NCBI RefSeq assembly: GCF_013409345.1
Contig: NZ_JACCBB010000002.1
Span: 62,001-126,000 of the forward strand
DNA length: 64,000 nt
Source: Kineococcus aurantiacus
GTDB taxonomy: Bacteria > Actinomycetota > Actinomycetes > Actinomycetales > Kineococcaceae
Direction: 5' to 3'
Below the pieces are notes generated by a model. That model ran no database searches, was not told the origin of the DNA, and saw only the letters and a program-made list of their open reading frames with translations. Below, piece after piece: positions 35,663 to 45,681 of the stretch (position 1 is the first letter of the stretch; every line of letters starts with the position of its first letter). The position numbers and the translations under genes were made by a program.

Positions 35663-37441
35663 ATGACCGACACCGCCACCCAGATTAGCCCTACGAGTTC
35701 TGCACCCCGCTGGGACGACCTCGACGTCCTGACACACTGGCTGCAGGCGCTCAAGGAGGCCGTGTCCTCCCGCGACGGTGGCGCCATCGCCGACCTCTTC
35801 CAGGACGACGCGACGGCGCGCGACCTGCTAGTCACCGAGTGGGACTTCCGCAACGCGGTGGGCCGTGAGGAACTGAGCGGCTTCTTCCTCACCGACGACA
35901 CCAGCGCCGTGGACTCGCTGACGCCGCGCCCCGTCAACAGGCTGTTCCCCGGCCAGGAGAACGGCCGCCGGACGCTCGGCGCCTTCCTGAAGTTCACGAC
36001 CGGCCGGGGCGCCGGCGAGGGCTACGTCCGGCTGGTAGAGGGGCCCGACGGTGCCTGGACGGCCTCCTCGCTGGCGCTGTCGCTGTCCTCCCTCGACAGC
36101 CACCCGGAGCGTGTCGGAGAGCGGCGCCCCGACGGCCGGACCCACGGCCCCATCCTCGACCGCGTCGGGTGGGCCGAGCAGCTCGACCACGAGTTCACCC
36201 GGGAGGACCCCACCGTCGTCGTCCTCGGCGCTGGGCACAACGGCCTGATGCTCGCGGCGCGACTGCGCTCGCTGGGCATCAGGTCGCTCATCGTCGAACG
36301 CAACCAGCGGGTCGGCGACAACTGGCGCAAGCGGTACAGCACCCTGGCCCTGCACACCCCGATCGTCTCCGACCAGCTGCCCTACATCCCGTTCCCCCCC
36401 ACCTGGACGCGCTTCACCCCCAAGGACAAGCTGGCGGACTTCCTGGAGTGCTACGCCACGCTGCTGGACCTGCCGGTGTGGACCGGCACGACCGCCAGCA
36501 ACGTCCACCACGACCAGGCCCAGGGCCGCTGGTTGCTGGACGTCGTGCGCCCCGACGGGTCGCGGCGGTCCCTGAACGTCAAGCACCTGGTCTTCGCCAC
36601 CGGCATGAACGGTGAACCAGCGATGCCCGACCTGCCGGGCGCCGACGAGTTCCTGGGCACCGTGATGCACGCGGTGGACTACCGCGGTCACCAGCCGTGG
36701 ATCGGCAAGCGCGCCGTGGTGGTGGGTGCGGGCGTCAGCGGTCACGACCTGTCCCAGGACCTCGCCGAGCACGGCGTGGACGTCACGATGATCCAGCGCT
36801 CCCCCACGTACGTCATGAACACGTCGTCCTTCCACGCCGTCATGCACGCCAACCACGTGGCGGGCACCTACACCGCCGACGAAGCGGACCTGGTCAACGC
36901 GACCATCCCGTTCGGCGACCTGCCGCGCTTCGGCCCCGGTCAGGTCGCCGCGGCGAAGGCGATGGACAAGGAGCTCTTGGAACGGCTGGCGGCCGCAGGC
37001 TTCGAGCTCAGCGATGGTCCCGACGGCCAGGGGGTCCTCGGGCTGATCTTCGGGCACAACACGACCGGCTACTACTACAACGCCGGGGCCTCCGAACTGA
37101 TCGCCGACGGCACCATCGGACTCCGCCACGGCAGCGTCACCGGCCTCGACCGGGACGGCGTGGTGCTGGACGACGGCAGCACCGTGCCGGCCGACCTGGT
37201 GGTCATGGCGGTGGGCTACCGCGGTCCGGGCACCGCAGCGCGCGAGGTCTTGGGCGAGGAGATCGCCGACCAGCTCGGGGAGTTCGCCGCCGTCGGCCCG
37301 GACCGGGAGTACGGCCGTCTGTTCCGCCGGTCCGGCATCGAGGGCCTGTGGTTCATGATCTCTCTGGGGATCGACAGCGGGCGCTTCTACTCCAAGCTGC
37401 TCGCCCTGCAGATCGCCGCTGCGGAGGCCGGCGAACTTTGA
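35663..37441 (+). CDS. Flavin monooxygenase with N-terminal NTF2-like domain
   Basis: A 592-residue protein. Residues about 12-150 look like an NTF2/SnoaL-like domain (WLQALKEAVSSRDGGAIADL then FQDDATARDLLVTEWDFRNA). From about 185 it is a two-dinucleotide-domain monooxygenase: TVVVLGAGHNGLMLAARLRS for FAD, FLGTVMHAVDYRGHQPW, a variant of the FMO/BVMO fingerprint, and RAVVVGAGVSGHDLSQDLAE for NADPH. It likely inserts oxygen into a ketone or oxidises an N/S atom. The ATG follows AGGAGGA by 5 bases. Transcribed alone, ending in a strong hairpin; preceded by an activator-type dyad. Confidence 0.85.
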   Translation: MTDTATQISPTSSAPRWDDLDVLTHWLQALKEAVSSRDGGAIADLFQDDATARDLLVTEWDFRNAVGREELSGFFLTDDTSAVDSLTPRPVNRLFPGQENGRRTLGAFLKFTTGRGAGEGYVRLVEGPDGAWTASSLALSLSSLDSHPERVGERRPDGRTHGPILDRVGWAEQLDHEFTREDPTVVVLGAGHNGLMLAARLRSLGIRSLIVERNQRVGDNWRKRYSTLALHTPIVSDQLPYIPFPPTWTRFTPKDKLADFLECYATLLDLPVWTGTTASNVHHDQAQGRWLLDVVRPDGSRRSLNVKHLVFATGMNGEPAMPDLPGADEFLGTVMHAVDYRGHQPWIGKRAVVVGAGVSGHDLSQDLAEHGVDVTMIQRSPTYVMNTSSFHAVMHANHVAGTYTADEADLVNATIPFGDLPRFGPGQVAAAKAMDKELLERLAAAGFELSDGPDGQGVLGLIFGHNTTGYYYNAGASELIADGTIGLRHGSVTGLDRDGVVLDDGSTVPADLVVMAVGYRGPGTAAREVLGEEIADQLGEFAAVGPDREYGRLFRRSGIEGLWFMISLGIDSGRFYSKLLALQIAAAEAGEL

Positions 37442-37454
37442 GCGGCGACCCGCA

Positions 37455-37491
37455 GCCCGGTCGACGACGGACGGGACGTCGTGGGCCGGGC
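37455..37491. terminator. Probable terminator after the monooxygenase gene
   Basis: Nested stem GCCCGG...CCGGGC enclosing ACGAC...GTCGT, starting 13 bp after the stop codon. Confidence 0.5.
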
Positions 37492-37550
37492 AGCGGCCTC
37501 ACGGGCACCACCCAGGCCGCTCCCGCAAGTCAACCATTGGAGTACATCTC

Positions 37551-38389
37551 GTGTTGTCCGTCGCCCTGGCCGCCAGCGGCGCACTCGTCTTCGGCGTCGC
37601 CGACTTCCTGGGGGCCTGGCGGCCCGTCGCACCCCCGCCGGCCGCGTGGTCGCCGTGTCCCAGGCGATCGGCGTGCTGCCGCTGGGTGTCCTGGTGGTCA
37701 TGTCGTCGGCCCGCTTCGGGACCGGGGCCCTCATGTGGGGGGTCCTGGTGGGAGTGACGAACGCGCTGGGACTGGTGCTGTTCTACCGGGGCCTGGCCCA
37801 GGACTCCATGTCCACGGTGGCGCCGGTGACGACCCTGACGTCCGCGCTGGTCCCGTCGTCGGTGGGCTGGTGCTGAGGGACGGCCTGACGTTCCCGGGCT
37901 GGCTCGGTGTTGGCGCGGCTCTCGTTGCGATCATCCTGGTCAGCGCCGAGCACGGCCGGCTCCCCTCGGTGCACCAGCTGGTCCACGATGGCGCCACTGG
38001 CCGGGCGCTGGTCGCCCGCGCGTCCTTCGGGCTGTTCTTCGTCCTCGTCTCCCGGGCGGACGCCTCCAGCGGCGTCGCCCCCTCGCGGTCGCCCGCGTGT
38101 GCTCGATCGCGGTGATCGTGGCCCTGGGCGGGAAGCTGCTGCGTGCTCGGGCGCCGTCGTCGTCCTGGGTTCTGCTCGCCACCACAGGTATGGCGGGCGT
38201 GGCCGGCAACGTGCTGTTCCTGCACACGGCCCGGTCGGGCCGCTCAGCCTGAACGGAGTCGTCGTCTCCCTGTAGCCCGCCGCCACGGTAGTGCTCGCCC
38301 TCCTGGTGCTGCGTGAGAGGACGAGTCGCCTGCCGGTGTTGGGGTTCTTCTGGGCCCTGGTCGCCCTGGTGCTCATCGCTGGGAGGTGA
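37551..38389 (+). pseudogene. EamA-type drug/metabolite transporter, frameshifted
   Basis: Pieces of a 10-helix EamA permease are spread over all three frames: LAASGALVFGVADFLG, GALMWGVLVGVTNALGLVLF, GVGAALVAIILVSAEHGR, LLATTGMAGVAGNVLFLHTA and VLALLVLRERTSRLPVLGFF. Four or more frame changes and a stop before PAATVV rule out function. Confidence 0.8.
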
Positions 38390-38396
38390 GCCCGGA

Positions 38397-38965
38397 TCAC
38401 TGGAAGACGTCGCGACCCACCCCCTCGAGCACGCGCCGCACCGCCGGAGCCGTCTCCCCGGTGCGGTGCACGACCAGGAGGGCGCTGCGCAGCCGGAGGC
38501 CCCGCAGCCGGGCGTACGTGACCCCCGGCATGGACAGCCCCGAGACGCACTCGGGCACGAGGGCCACAGCGATCCCGGCCCCACAAGCGCCAGGGAGGCC
38601 AGGTAGTACCGCATGGCCCCTCACCCGCGGGGCGCCCAGCTCTCCCGCCCGCGCGACGACCGAAACCTCCGCTCGGGCGTCGTGCACCTCGCCGCAGGAC
38701 GGCACAGCGAAGAGGGTACCCGCCAGAGCCGCGCGGGGGATGACCGAGAGCCGGGCGGCGGGGTGCTGGCGGGGCAACGCGATGAGCACATGCTCGCGGC
38801 GGACGACCGTGCTGGTCAACGGCTCCGGCAGCTCGGGACGCTCCCGGGGGATGCCGACGTCGATCTGGCCCACGAACCAACCGCCCGCAGCGCGACGTCG
38901 GGAACGTAGAACGTCATCGGCACGACGTCACCCCACCCGGCCCCGACCAAGATGGCGGCGCAGTG
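38397..38965 (-). pseudogene. LysR-type regulator, effector-domain remnant
   Basis: GQIDVGIPRERPELPEPLTS and HVLIALPRQHPAARLS fit the LysR substrate-binding domain. A preceding piece, VGAGWGDVVPMTFYVPDVAL, lies in another frame. No N-terminal helix-turn-helix is present upstream. Confidence 0.6.
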
Positions 38966-39153
38966 CGCGAAGACGTTGTGCTTGCGCTTGAGGGTCGACG
39001 GGGACGGTCGTCGTCCCCGCGTCGCACCCCACGACCACGGTGGACACCACTAAGGGTCCCCGCCGGGCCGCCGAGGGAGCGGGCTGCGGTGGGAGAAGGT
39101 TTCGATCCCGGCGGTCCGGCGGGCGGCGCCCTCCGCCGCCGACGCCGCCCGGG

Positions 39154-39640
39154 TCACGGGCGACCCTCCATCGGGGCGGGCCACCTCCGGGCGACCCACT
39201 GCTCGTGCTCCGGCCGGCGCGCCGCCGACAGCGGGAAGACCCCGAGGGTGCCCTCCCCTGGCCCACGCGCTGCACCGCCCACGTCTCCTCATCGTCCTGC
39301 TGCCAGGGCGTCCGGGGCGACCTCCTCGGCCAGGGCGGCCGAAACCACGACGCAGCCGCCGCCGTCACCGACGACGACGTCGCCGGGCACGACGAGGACC
39401 CCGGCGCAGCTGACCGGGCGGTCCACCTCGTAGTGCACGTGCCGGTAGCCGAACGTGGCTCCGTGGACGGCCTGGGCGTGCGCCGGCATGTATGGGCCCG
39501 CGAGCACATCGGAGTCGCGCACGGCCCTGTCGGTCATGGCGCCCGCGGCCTCGCGCTGCTGCAGGCCAGGTCCAGGAGGTCGCCCAGCGTGCCGGCGTCC
39601 GGAACCCCGCGGGCCTCGATCGCCGAAGAGGTCGAGCTCC
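39154..39640 (-). pseudogene. RraA/HMG-aldolase-like protein, frameshifted
   Basis: DRAVRDSDVLAGPYMPAHAQ and RPVSCAGVLVVPGDVVVGDG are typical of the RraA-like aldolase/demethylmenaquinone methyltransferase-like family. Two frame changes break the C-terminal part (DDEETWAVQRVGQ, then GEGTLGVFPLSAARRPEHEQ). The N-terminal half is not recognisable. Confidence 0.7.
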
Positions 39641-39680
39641 CGGCCTCGACCCACGCCGCCTTCGCGACCCCGCTGCCCAA

Positions 39681-40895
39681 TCACTCCAAGAGCGGGCGCA
39701 GCGGTGCGTTCAGGAAGGTTCCGGTCGGGTCCAAGCGACGCCGCAACCGCACGAAGTCGTCCCATCGGGGATAAAGGGTGCGGAAGAATTCCCTGTCCCG
39801 AAGGTAAGGCTGCTTGCCCCAGTGGGGCCGGGCAGGGAAGGGCGCCAATGCCTCGTCCGCGGCGTGGAAGAAGGGCCGGTTGTCCGGGCCCCACGTGCGA
39901 CACAGGTTCACCGTGATCGACTCTTGTCCCTGCGTCGGGGATAGCCAGGCATCGTCGCCCGCGATCGTCCGCACCTCGAGGGGGAAAACATCGGGGAACT
40001 TCTCCAACAGTTCGAGACTGACCGCGAAGGCCTCCCGTGACCGCTCGAAGGGAATGTACGGCTCGATCTCCTCCCACGCCGGCTCGTACTGGTCGGGGTA
40101 GATGCGGTACGGGCGATTGATGCGCTGACCGGGACCGTCGCTGTCCACCGCGTCGAGGTCGACTGCGTCGTAGATGCGGACCAGTGTCGGATCGTCCGTC
40201 CCCTCGGGCACCGGCGGCAGGACCGCGGACATGTCGTACATCGGGCCGCGCACGAAGCTGAAGTGACGGTGAGCTCGCGTCTCCTCCTCCCACCGTTCGA
40301 GGACCTCGGCGAAGGGCCAAAACTCCAGGCGCTCAGCAATCTTGAAGATCGGCTCCAACTGGAGGTCAAGGCTGACGATCACGCCGAGAGTCCCGACCGC
40401 TGCACGCAGAGCTGGCAACCGCGGGTCGTTCGCCTCGAACCGTTCCACCTCACCGGAGGCGAGGACGACGTCGGCTCCGACGATCCCAGCCGACAGCATA
40501 GGAAGAGCGAGCCCCGAGCCATGCGTGGATGTACTCATCGCTCCCGCGATGGTCTGAGCGTCGATCGCACCTTGGTTGCGCAGCGTCAGCCCAGCGTCCC
40601 AAAGGGGCTCACCCAAGGCCGCGATGGTCGTCCCGGCGCCGATCGTCGCTTGATGGAGCGCGGGATCAATGGACGTGATTCCGCTGAGCGCTGAGATGTC
40701 GAGCACGATGCCATCGGTCGGCACGAGCGGGGCGAAGGAGTGACCGCTGCCGACCGGGCGAACCGTCACACCTCGTCGGGTGGCGTCAGCGACGATCTCA
40801 CTGACGTGCTCGACGGACTGCGCTCGCAGGACCGCCTCAGGACGACAGCTTTCCGTGCCGGCCCAGTTCTCCCAGACCGCGGGGCTGCTGGACAA
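39681..40895 (-). CDS. FAD-linked lactone/alditol-type oxidase
   Basis: A 404-residue cytoplasmic flavoprotein of the D-arabinono-1,4-lactone / L-gulonolactone / alditol oxidase family. The N-terminal PCMH FAD domain has RPVGSGHSFAPLV, whose His normally bonds FAD covalently, and IAGAMSTSTHGSGLALP. The C-terminal ALO domain ends YPRWDDFVRLRRRLDPTGTF. It oxidises a sugar lactone or polyol with oxygen, producing peroxide (family knowledge). A second, broken copy lies at 47.7-48.9 kb. No palindromic operator is evident upstream. Confidence 0.85.
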   Translation of the reverse strand: MSSSPAVWENWAGTESCRPEAVLRAQSVEHVSEIVADATRRGVTVRPVGSGHSFAPLVPTDGIVLDISALSGITSIDPALHQATIGAGTTIAALGEPLWDAGLTLRNQGAIDAQTIAGAMSTSTHGSGLALPMLSAGIVGADVVLASGEVERFEANDPRLPALRAAVGTLGVIVSLDLQLEPIFKIAERLEFWPFAEVLERWEEETRAHRHFSFVRGPMYDMSAVLPPVPEGTDDPTLVRIYDAVDLDAVDSDGPGQRINRPYRIYPDQYEPAWEEIEPYIPFERSREAFAVSLELLEKFPDVFPLEVRTIAGDDAWLSPTQGQESITVNLCRTWGPDNRPFFHAADEALAPFPARPHWGKQPYLRDREFFRTLYPRWDDFVRLRRRLDPTGTFLNAPLRPLLE

Positions 40896-41276
40896 CTCAT
40901 ACCGCCTTCCGTTGTCGACGGCTCACGCCCTGTCAGCCGCGGGTACGTCCCAGCGCTCACCACAGCACCTCCTGCGCTTGGTGATCCGTGCCAAGTTGGG
41001 ACACTCCATTGCCGGGTCGGCAGCGTCGTTCTCGACTGAGCTCGCAGGAGCACCGGGTACGAAGCGTTTGCTCAATGGCACGCCTCGGGCGCCGTTTCGA
41101 TGACCTGAGGCTCCAAGAGTTCGCCGGATGGCGGATGCGGAACCACAGAACCCTGTGACCCTTCACGCCACCCTCTGATGAAACCGTTCAGCCGGAGCAA
41201 ACCTGCTGCATTCGGCCTGCGCTCGCCTCGCTCAACGACCCGCGTAGGCGAGACGCCCGTCCGCTACCAACTCTTT
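40896..41276. other. Intergenic; no gene recognised
   Basis: Upstream region of the oxidase gene up to the IS5-type element. No supported coding sequence. Confidence 0.35.
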
Positions 41277-42172
41277 TCAGTAAGGCGTCGTGAGTTTGCG
41301 GTAGCAGATCAGTGCACAGGTCAGCTGCAGCAGGCCCAGGTGCGGATCAGCGCGGACTTCGGAGCGGATGCGCAGCCGCTTGAACTGGTGCAGCCAGGCG
41401 AAGCTGTGCCCCACGACCCAGCGGGTGCGCCCGAGTCCGAAGCCGTGGACGGCGCCGCGGCGGGCGATGCGCGGAACGATGCCACGTGCGCGCAGGGCGC
41501 GGCGGTAGACGTCGTAGTCGTAGCCCTGCTGATGTCACGGTCGGCGAACAGGTACCGCGGGCGCAGGCGGGCCCGGCCGCGGGTACCGCGCACGATGGGG
41601 AAGGCGTCGACCAGAGGCAGCAACGGTGTCACGTCGTGGCGGTTGCCGCCGGTGAGGGTCACGACCAGCGGAACACCACCGGCATCGGTGAGCAGGTGGT
41701 GCTTGGAGCCGTTGCGGGCCCGGTCTACCGGTGAGGGGCCGATGCGAGCCCCCCTTTGAGGGCCCGCACGTGCGAGCCGTCCACGACTGCGGTGTCCAGG
41801 TCCAGCTTGCCGGCGGCGCGCAGTTCATCGAGCAAGACCTGGTGCCGCTGAGGCCACACGCCGGCTTCGGTCCAGGCCCGCAGTCGCCGCCAGCACGTGA
41901 CGCCGGAACAGCCGAACTGTTCGGTCGGTACCTGGCCCCAGGTGCAGCCGGTGATCAGGACGTGCACGATCCCGGCCAGCGCGGCGCGGTCATCGCGGGG
42001 CAGGCGGCCGGGGTGGTGGAAGCGGCGCGGAGGGCGCGATGGCAGCAAGGGCTGCACCCGCTGCCACAGCCCGTCGGGCACCGGCTCCGCGACTCGCTGC
42101 GGCACCACCTCATCGGTCATACCGGCGAGGCTGTAACAGCCTCAGCGGGCTCGCAACTCATAGTGGAATGAG
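41277..42172 (-). mobile_element. IS5-type element 2 with two-frame transposase
   Basis: Upstream frame 41725-42120 (MTDEVVPQRVAEPVPDGLWQ to AVVDGSHVRALKGGL) and downstream frame from about 41730 (ARNGSKHHLLTDAGGVPLVV, LFADRD). This is the A/B arrangement read by programmed frameshift in this family. A further frame change after LFADRD puts the C-terminal GLGRTRWVVGHSFAWLHQ out of phase, so this copy is probably dead. The outer end is near AGCTCATTCCACTATGAG (complement of 42155-42172), shared with element 1. No clear target duplication was found. Confidence 0.75.
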
Positions 42173-42176
42173 CTGT

Positions 42177-42563
42177 AAGGCAGCCTCCAGGTCCAGCTTC
42201 CCGGCGACGCGCAGCTCCTCGAGCAGGACCTGGTGCAGCTGCGGCCAGACGTCGGCTTCGGTCCAGTCCCGTAGTCGCCGCCAGCACGTCACGCCGGAGC
42301 AGCCGAACTGCTCAGTCGGCACCTGGCCCCAGGTGCAGCCGATGGTCCGGACATGGGCGATGCCGGCTGACGCGGCGCGGTCGTTGCGCGGCAGGCGGCC
42401 GGGGCGGCGAAAGGGCGCGGTGGACGCTGCGGCAGCAACGGCTGCACCCGCCGCCACAGCCCGTCCGGCACCAGCCCCGCGATCTCTGCGGCACCACCTC
42501 GTCGGTCATGTCATCAAGGCTGTGATGACCACAGCCGTCCCGCAAGTCATGGTGGAATCAGCT
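42177..42563 (-). mobile_element. IS5-type element 3, truncated
   Basis: An N-terminal transposase fragment from the ATG at 42509, frameshifted early, with GCTWGQVPTEQFGCSGVTCW and WTEADVWPQLHQVLLEELRV. It ends abruptly at KLDLEAA, exactly where element 2 begins. Tandem contact suggests insertion or unequal exchange between copies. Confidence 0.7.
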
Positions 42564-42884
42564 ATCAGACCGGTTGACCCCCCTCGAGTACGAGGCCATC
42601 GTGCCCGCGTCGGCCAGTCCGGCCGCGTGACGCAGCTGTCACCTGATCGTGCAGCAGACCCAGGGTCCACGTCATCGTGTTCAAGCGCGCCCGGCCCTGT
42701 GAACTCCACCCGACCTTACGCAAGAGAAGGACGCGTACGACGCATCACTGTGACATGTGTCCTCTCACCTGCGATGCAGGACGGACCGCACTGTCCCGTC
42801 GGACACTGAGGTCCACCGCCCTCTCGCGTCGTCATTGACGCGGTGGTCCGGTGCGGCAGCGACGACGTCATCGCCCTAGCGATC
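42564..42884. other. No gene recognised; possible transposase tail
   Basis: A short LTPLEYEAIVPASASPAA stop sequence near 42570-42628 resembles the end of IS3/IS481-type transposases, but it is too short to assign. Confidence 0.3.
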
Positions 42885-43296
42885 TCAGGAACGAACGTGC
42901 GCGATGGCGCCAATCTCGATGAGAGCGCCTTCGCCGCCGAGGCTAGCGACCCTGAACCCCGCCCGTGCGCGGTAGGGCGCGGTGAAGTGCTTGGACTTGA
43001 CCGGCAGGAACCGTGGATCGGTCTCGGCCATGCCGCCCTTGTGGAACGTCTGGAGCTGCACGACGTCACGATGGTGGCGCCAGCCTCGTCCAGGATGCTC
43101 TTGAGCGCTTCCAGCACGAGTTCGGCCTGGCGAGCCCCGTCGGCCGGGATGGTGCCGTCGGCCTCGATCCCCAGCTGGCCAGACGCGAAGATGAGGTCTC
43201 CGACCCGAAGCCCTGGAGCGAGTCCAAAGGTGGCGAGTCCTCCTCGGATCCTGCGGGGGCCAGGTACATGAAGTTTTCCCTGGCGTTGTCGGTCAT
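42885..43296 (-). pseudogene. ridA: RidA-family enamine/imine deaminase, frameshifted
   Basis: MTDNARENFMYLAPAG, then in a second frame FGLAPGLRVGDLIFASGQLG and ELVLEALKSILDEAGATI, then in a third VVQLQTFHKGGMAETDPRFL and RVASLGGEGALIEIGAIAHV. All RidA elements are present, but two frame changes split them. It lies directly after the amine oxidase; RidA often detoxifies imines made by such enzymes. Confidence 0.8.
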
Positions 43297-43310
43297 CGGA
43301 AGTGCCCCGT

Positions 43311-44695
43311 TCAGAGGGTGGAGGTTGAGCTGGACGAGTAGGTCTCGAGGACTGCCGCGGCGGCGGCTTCACCGGCCTGGACGGCACCTTCCATGTATCC
43401 GGTCCACGCCGCGGCCGCTTCGGTCCCGGCGAAGTGGATCGGGCCGACGGAGGCCGACAGGGCTTCGCCGACGGCACTTAGCACGCCCGGAGGCAGGTAG
43501 GTGACGGGGGCGCCCATGGTGTGGTCCACGACCGGCCAGTCGGTCTCGACTAGGCCAACGGAGCCGCCGCCTCGGGACCGAAGGCCTGGACCAGCAGGTT
43601 GACGAAGGCCGCCCGGCGGTCCTCGTGCGACTTCACCGCCCAGGTGTCGTAGAGGTATCCGCCGATGAAGCCCACCATCGTGGCGTTCTCGTCACCGGGG
43701 CGGGTCGCATCGTAAGCGAGGCAGCCCAGATCGGCATCGAACACCTCGCCGGACAAGTCTTGCTCGCGCCAGAACGGGGCCGCGTAGCGCAGTTGGAGCT
43801 TGACCTCGCGGCCCATCGGCGCACGGGACTGCAGCTGGCGACGTGCCGGGGGCAGCGCCGGCGTGAAACGCAGGGCGTTGGCCGCTGCGGGCGGGGCGGC
43901 GATGATCAGCGCGGGCGCACGGTAGGTCCCCGTGGTGGCGTGCACGACCGTCTCGGTGCCGGTCCACTTGACGGCGGTCGCCTGCGCGTCGGTGACGACC
44001 GTGATGCCGTCGAGCTCCGCGATCCGTTCGGAGATCTGCTGGGCTCCCCCCAGCCACAGCGCGTCCTGTGCGGAGACCTGCAGCGCCCGGATTCCTTCGC
44101 ACTTGGCGACGAACTGGGCCATGAACAGCGCCGAAACCTCGGCGGGGTCGGCGCCGAAGTAGGCGCTCAGGTCCACCACGACGATGTGCAGGACGACGGG
44201 GTCTTCGACCCGGGCGGCGAGCCAGGCTCCAGCCGACTGGGCGTCCAGCGTCCGGTGCTCAGGCGAGTCCCAGGGGCCGACCGGCCCGACGGTCTTGGCG
44301 AGGTCGTCGATCAGCCCGTAGGCTTTGGCCAGCTTGGCGTCGAAGCCCTCTGATCCGGCCAGCGACGCCGGGTAGCCCCCGTCCGGGGCGTGCGTGAGAC
44401 TGCCGTCGACGCGGAAGAGCATGCGACCGCCAGGCCGGGCGCTCACTGCGTGCAGGCCCAGCGCCTCCCCCAGCGCACGAGAGCGGTGGTGCGTCGCGCC
44501 GATGAACATCCCGCCGAAGTCGACTGGACCACCCTCGAACGTCTGGTCGGTGTGCGTCCGGCCACCGACGCGGTCTTTGGCCTCCAGCACAGTGACCTGG
44601 AGCCCCTGCTGGATCAGCGTGTAAGCGGCTGCGAGACCGGACAGGCCGGCGCCGACGACGAGAACGTCGGGGGTCGATGGGTTAGTCGAGTTCAT
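43311..44695 (-). pseudogene. Flavin monoamine oxidase, single frameshift
   Basis: The first 381 codons are intact: VLVVGAGLSGLAAAYTLIQQ, EAKDRVGGRTHTDQTFEGGP, and substrate-domain parts to QAFGPEAAAPLA. A stop follows near 43550, and the family's C-terminal part continues in the next frame (VETDWPVVDHTMGAPVTYLP, IHFAGTEAAAAWTGYMEGAV). One base change in length restores a full about 460-residue enzyme that would oxidise a primary amine to an aldehyde. A palindromic operator lies 55 bp before the start. It is either a recent pseudogene or a sequencing error. Confidence 0.8.
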
Positions 44696-44749
44696 GCAGT
44701 CTCATCCTCTTCCGGTCGATGCTCGAGGAGCAGCATCATTCGCCGCTGG

Positions 44750-44765
44750 ACTAACGCTAGTTAGG
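44750..44765. promoter_or_regulatory. TetR-type operator, amine oxidase
   Basis: ACTAACGCTAGTTAGG, 55 bp upstream of the amine oxidase start, matches the window-wide palindrome. Confidence 0.65.
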
Positions 44766-45645
44766 GTCTGTTTCTGACATGTCTCAGTGCGGTAACAGCA
44801 AGCTAACGAACATCAGGAAGCCGAAAACTCCTCACCGGCGTGTCCACCTGCTTCGTGGGCGCGACGCACGCCACTTCGGCGCGAGGGCCAGCCGACCTTG
44901 CAGCAGCCACAGCGCGGTGAACCCGTGCACAGGCTGGGCATGAGAGCAGTTCCACCGAGCCTGGCAACAGCAACCTCGAGACCCACGTGGCGATCAAGCA
45001 TGCAGCTTCGACGATCGTCTCCAGACCCACTGGGCCACCGTCCCAGCGGCTCCATGATCCGATCCCTGGCAAGACGGTCGAGATCCGCGACGTCGCCTGA
45101 CGGAAGGTTCCTGGCAGCGCAGGGTGCTGCGATGTTCTCATGGACAGGTCGTCCTCCGCGGTGACCCGCGCCTTCACATTCCCCCGCATGGAGGTCGGAA
45201 GCTCGAGGCGATGCGATCGCTCGCCAGCAGCATGTGGAACATGCAGCTATCCGACACCTTGAGCCGAGTACGTACGTGGTAGCCGATAAGTCGGTCAAGA
45301 ACCCGGCGACCGTCGATCCGACCGAGGGCGCCAAGGATCCCGATGTCCGCTACGTGCAGCAAAACCTCAGTGCGACCTAACTCACCCCGTCGCAGCCGCC
45401 AAAGAACGAGCTCTTCCCCGTAGCGGCCTGACAATCACGGCCAGCCACGTCATGCGGTCGCGCTCCGAGTGCAAGACGACCAGAACAGGAGCAGCGATCG
45501 TCCCCATCTCCCATGGTCAAGACCGTGCGGTCAAGACCCCGCGGAAACGTGCGGACATCAGTGATGACGACCCGGGCAACCCTCGACCAGCCACCTTTGA
45601 CGTGACTGATCACTCGATCGACAGAACTCGTCACCGCTCGTGTAG
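44766..45645. other. Degenerate region, no gene assigned
   Basis: A leftward 86-codon frame (45174-45434) with LHVADIGILGALGRIDGRRV is faintly like the region before the HTH in PucR/CdaR regulators. No helix-turn-helix can be found and the call is not safe. Nothing else is recognisable. Confidence 0.3.
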
Positions 45646-45661
45646 CCTAACGACTGTTAGA
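45646..45661. promoter_or_regulatory. TetR-type operator, MFS pseudogene (block B)
   Basis: CCTAACGACTGTTAGA lies just upstream of the dead MFS copy and corresponds to the site at 1906. Confidence 0.6.
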
Positions 45662-45681
45662 ACCGAGCACCGGAGGACGAT

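Noticed and set aside
39040-39774. Rightward 244-codon frame in the RraA region
   Set aside because: No recognisable domain and antisense to clear RraA-like segments.
45174-45434. PucR/CdaR-type regulator fragment
   Set aside because: Only a faint resemblance in 20 residues and no C-terminal helix-turn-helix found in any frame nearby.
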